A stretch of 5,553 bases of DNA from Desulfobacteraceae bacterium (lineage in GTDB: Bacteria > Desulfobacterota > Desulfobacteria > Desulfobacterales > Desulfobacteraceae), in the NCBI GenBank assembly GCA_015486915.1, contig WFQS01000130.1, positions 1-5,553 of the forward strand, given 5' to 3'. The notes under the pieces were generated by a model. That model was not told the origin of the DNA and searched no databases. It saw nothing but the letters and a program-made list of their open reading frames with translations. The translations under genes and the position numbers were made by a program. Each line of letters starts with the position of its first letter. Position 1 is the stretch's first letter. Of this stretch, positions 5,356 to 5,553 are shown piece after piece.

Positions 5356-5553
5356 ACTGTATGAAAAAGTTTACCATCATCTTTTAACTTTGAATTCCAA
5401 CCAAAAAATGATGACGCATAAAGAATTTACAAAAAAAATGTTACGCAATCCGGAAGTTCGGAAAGAATATGAGGAACTTGAAGAAGAGTTCACGTTGTTT
5501 GATGAACTTCTAAATGCAAGAATGAATGCCGGATTAACTCAGGCTGAGGTTGC
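5348..5553 (+). CDS. XRE/HigA-like helix-turn-helix regulator, N-terminal part (truncated by window edge)
   Basis: The frame is open to the right edge, giving 68 complete codons. The segment from about residue 21 (MMTHKEFTKKMLRNPEVRKE, then YEELEEEFTLFDELLNAR, then MNAGLTQAEV) is typical of HigA-type antitoxins: a leading helix with a 'NPEVxxEY' motif followed by the first helices of an XRE HTH_3 domain. The rest of the HTH lies outside the window. Two starts are possible. ATG 5348 overlaps the previous gene's stop by 8 bp (ATGATTGA), which would give translational coupling and a 20-residue N-terminal extension. ATG 5408/5411 gives the family-like start but has no Shine-Dalgarno motif. Since neither has a strong RBS, coupling from the upstream gene favours 5348, though this is not certain. 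HigA-type proteins normally neutralise a toxin encoded just before them and repress their own promoter. Confidence 0.75.
   Translation, partial: MIELYEKVYHHLLTLNSNQKMMTHKEFTKKMLRNPEVRKEYEELEEEFTLFDELLNARMNAGLTQAEV

Overview
This 5.55 kb window is a one-directional stretch (all supported genes on the + strand) of accessory DNA from a moderately AT-rich bacterium. The style of the genes would fit a Desulfobacterota/deltaproteobacterial genome, but this is a low-confidence inference from general resemblance; no core gene is present to fix the taxonomy.

Layout. (1) Positions 3-170 are the last 55 codons of a gene that starts outside the window, with a C-terminal winged-helix-like tail of the kind found on Fic and AlbA_2/RecG-like ATP-binding proteins. 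(2) Overlapping it by 14 bp is the main gene (157-3114), an intact 985-residue protein with an archaeo-eukaryotic primase (AEP) palm domain, an SF2 DEAD/DEAH-type helicase and a single-HKD phospholipase-D-type nuclease domain. This is the architecture annotated as the TOTE conflict system primase/helicase, a presumed anti-invader effector. (3) Positions 3115-3384 hold a decayed DUF6155-like gene in three frame-broken pieces. (4) Positions 3385-3669 have no gene but contain an imperfect palindrome resembling an integron attC site. (5) Positions 3670-4772 carry a TPR-type 'cytoplasmic protein' gene split by an internal deletion/frameshift; a perfect 7-bp hairpin lies exactly at the break. (6) A long imperfect inverted repeat of about 170 bp (4686-4855) covers the 3' end of that broken gene and the following spacer. 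(7) Positions 4912-5355 encode a small acidic protein that looks like a fusion of two small uncharacterised families. Its stop overlaps by 8 bp the start of (8) an XRE/HigA-like antitoxin-type regulator that runs off the right edge.

How it fits together. The first two genes look translationally coupled and may form one defence operon. The middle third is decayed cassette-like cargo. The last two genes look like a coupled pair with a regulator in second place, as in HigBA-type toxin-antitoxin loci, although the first protein is not a recognisable RelE/HigB toxin. The two palindromes are of similar size, share a near-identical 12-nt block and a GTTCAAC block at almost the same distance, and each follows or overlaps the end of a small gene. 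This makes a decayed integron cassette array, or two copies of a non-autonomous mobile repeat, the most interesting untested idea here. No tRNA, rRNA, CRISPR array, complete transposase or convincing rho-independent terminator was seen.
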